Origin: Paramecium sonneborni
Taxonomy: Eukaryota > Ciliophora > Oligohymenophorea > Peniculida > Parameciidae
Direction of reading: 5' to 3'
Assembly: GCA_905182985.1 (NCBI GenBank)
Contig: CAJJDN010000100.1
Location: forward strand, 218,399-282,398
Length of the DNA stretch: 64,000 nucleotides
Shown here: positions 63,300 through 64,000 of the stretch, piece after piece
Layout: each line of letters opens with the position of its first letter
How positions within the stretch are numbered: position 1 is the stretch's first letter
The notes under the pieces: model-generated
Seen by the model: only the letters and a program-made list of their open reading frames with translations
Databases searched by the model: none
What the model was told of the DNA's origin: nothing
Translations under genes and position numbers: made by a program

Positions 63300-64000
63300 T
63301 CAATTATAAAAAAAATTGAAAGAACGCTTATCATTATTATTGATAGCCATTTAAGGACTTTTGAAAGAATTAAAGCTTTTTTCACTGGGTATGAAACTAG
63401 GATGGACTGTCAATTAATGCGGATTTTTTTTTTATGATAAGCCTCTACTTGATTCAAAACTATATGAAGATTATCTTTCTTTAGATAAAGTAGGATGTCT
63501 TTCTTTTGAATGTGTGGTGGTATGTCTATCATTTTTGGTTGATATTTTTTCAACTTTAAAAAACTAAGGTTCTCTAGATTTAGTTTAGGCATTAGTTGTA
63601 GTAAAATAAGAGGGTTTTGGAATAACAGCCTATTAAATAGATGATAAATAATACCTTATTAGAATTAGGTTTTGTATAGTTTTTAAGATGTGAGAAATCA
63701 AATTAGAATTACTATTTGATTTAACTAGTAGGAGTAATATAGGACATATTTTTAGTAATAGTATTAAGATCTTCCATTAGATCATCAGGTAATTTATGTT
63801 TTTTTTTATGATCATCATTTTCATGAGATGAATTATATTTTTTAAGCCAAGGATAATTAAGTAATTCAATTATAGTTGGTCTTTCATCTGGATTAGTAGT
63901 TAACATTCCATAAATTAATGCAATAGCTTCTTTGGAGATATCATGAATAATTGTAAATTCTCCTTATTATATTTTAGAATAGAGTTCAGCATCAGTTTCT
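63300..64000 (-). CDS. Protein kinase, C-terminal part (cut at right edge)
   Basis: At least 220 aa with one 25-nt intron (63630-63654). The end of a kinase C-lobe is visible: LIYGMLTTNPDERPTIIELL with NYPWLKKY, the usual subdomain XI pattern with its Arg. A Lys/Ser/Thr-rich tail follows. The catalytic motifs lie beyond the window, so activity and family (CaMK- or NEK-like) are open. Confidence 0.75.

Overview
The window is ciliate macronuclear DNA, most likely Paramecium. It is very AT-rich, and long protein reading frames appear only when TAA and TAG are read as Gln and TGA is the sole stop. About 35 recognisable genes are packed on both strands with short spacers. They are interrupted by introns of about 18-37 nt that start GT and end AG. 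Trichocyst matrix proteins, ciliary proteins and a truncated haemoglobin fit Paramecium. Gene models below were built by hand with that code; exon joins were chosen by reading frame, GT/AG borders and family similarity.

Layout. 1-7 kb: an IP3-receptor/ryanodine-type Ca2+-release channel (cut at the left edge), a K+ channel with a cyclic-nucleotide domain, and two doubtful reading frames. 7.4-16.1 kb: an ER Hsp90 (GRP94) whose 181-nt intron carries a probable box C/D snoRNA, a Rab GTPase, a JmjN/JmjC demethylase and a mitochondrial m-AAA protease. 16.7-28.2 kb: a cyclin, an EF-hand protein, a PH-domain pseudokinase, a truncated haemoglobin, SmD3, a longin R-SNARE, a secreted beta/gamma-crystallin-like protein with Gln-rich repeats, a repeat protein of ciliary type, ribosomal protein uL4 and a DUF1764 protein. 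28.5-38.6 kb: a trichocyst matrix protein, an HTH protein, an RCK/LF4-type kinase, a second Rab and several short or decayed genes. 38.7-46 kb: a cytosolic carboxypeptidase, a long coiled-coil protein and a second trichocyst matrix protein. 46-57 kb: a kinesin, the splicing factor ESS2 and eIF4G, with part of this block present two to four times around two single-N gaps. 58-64 kb: a RING-CH membrane ligase, an unknown basic protein, eIF6, a Myb protein and a kinase cut at the right edge.

There is no operon logic. Recurring themes are cilia and microtubules (kinesin, tubulin-type carboxypeptidase, LF4-like kinase), regulated secretion and calcium (Ca2+-release channel, two matrix proteins, crystallin protein, Rabs, SNARE), and translation or splicing (uL4, eIF6, eIF4G, SmD3, ESS2, snoRNA). 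The points most worth checking are the intron-borne snoRNA, the repeated block at 47.8-57.1 kb with a diverged eIF4G remnant attached, the pseudokinase, and several stretches where coding sense hops between frames.
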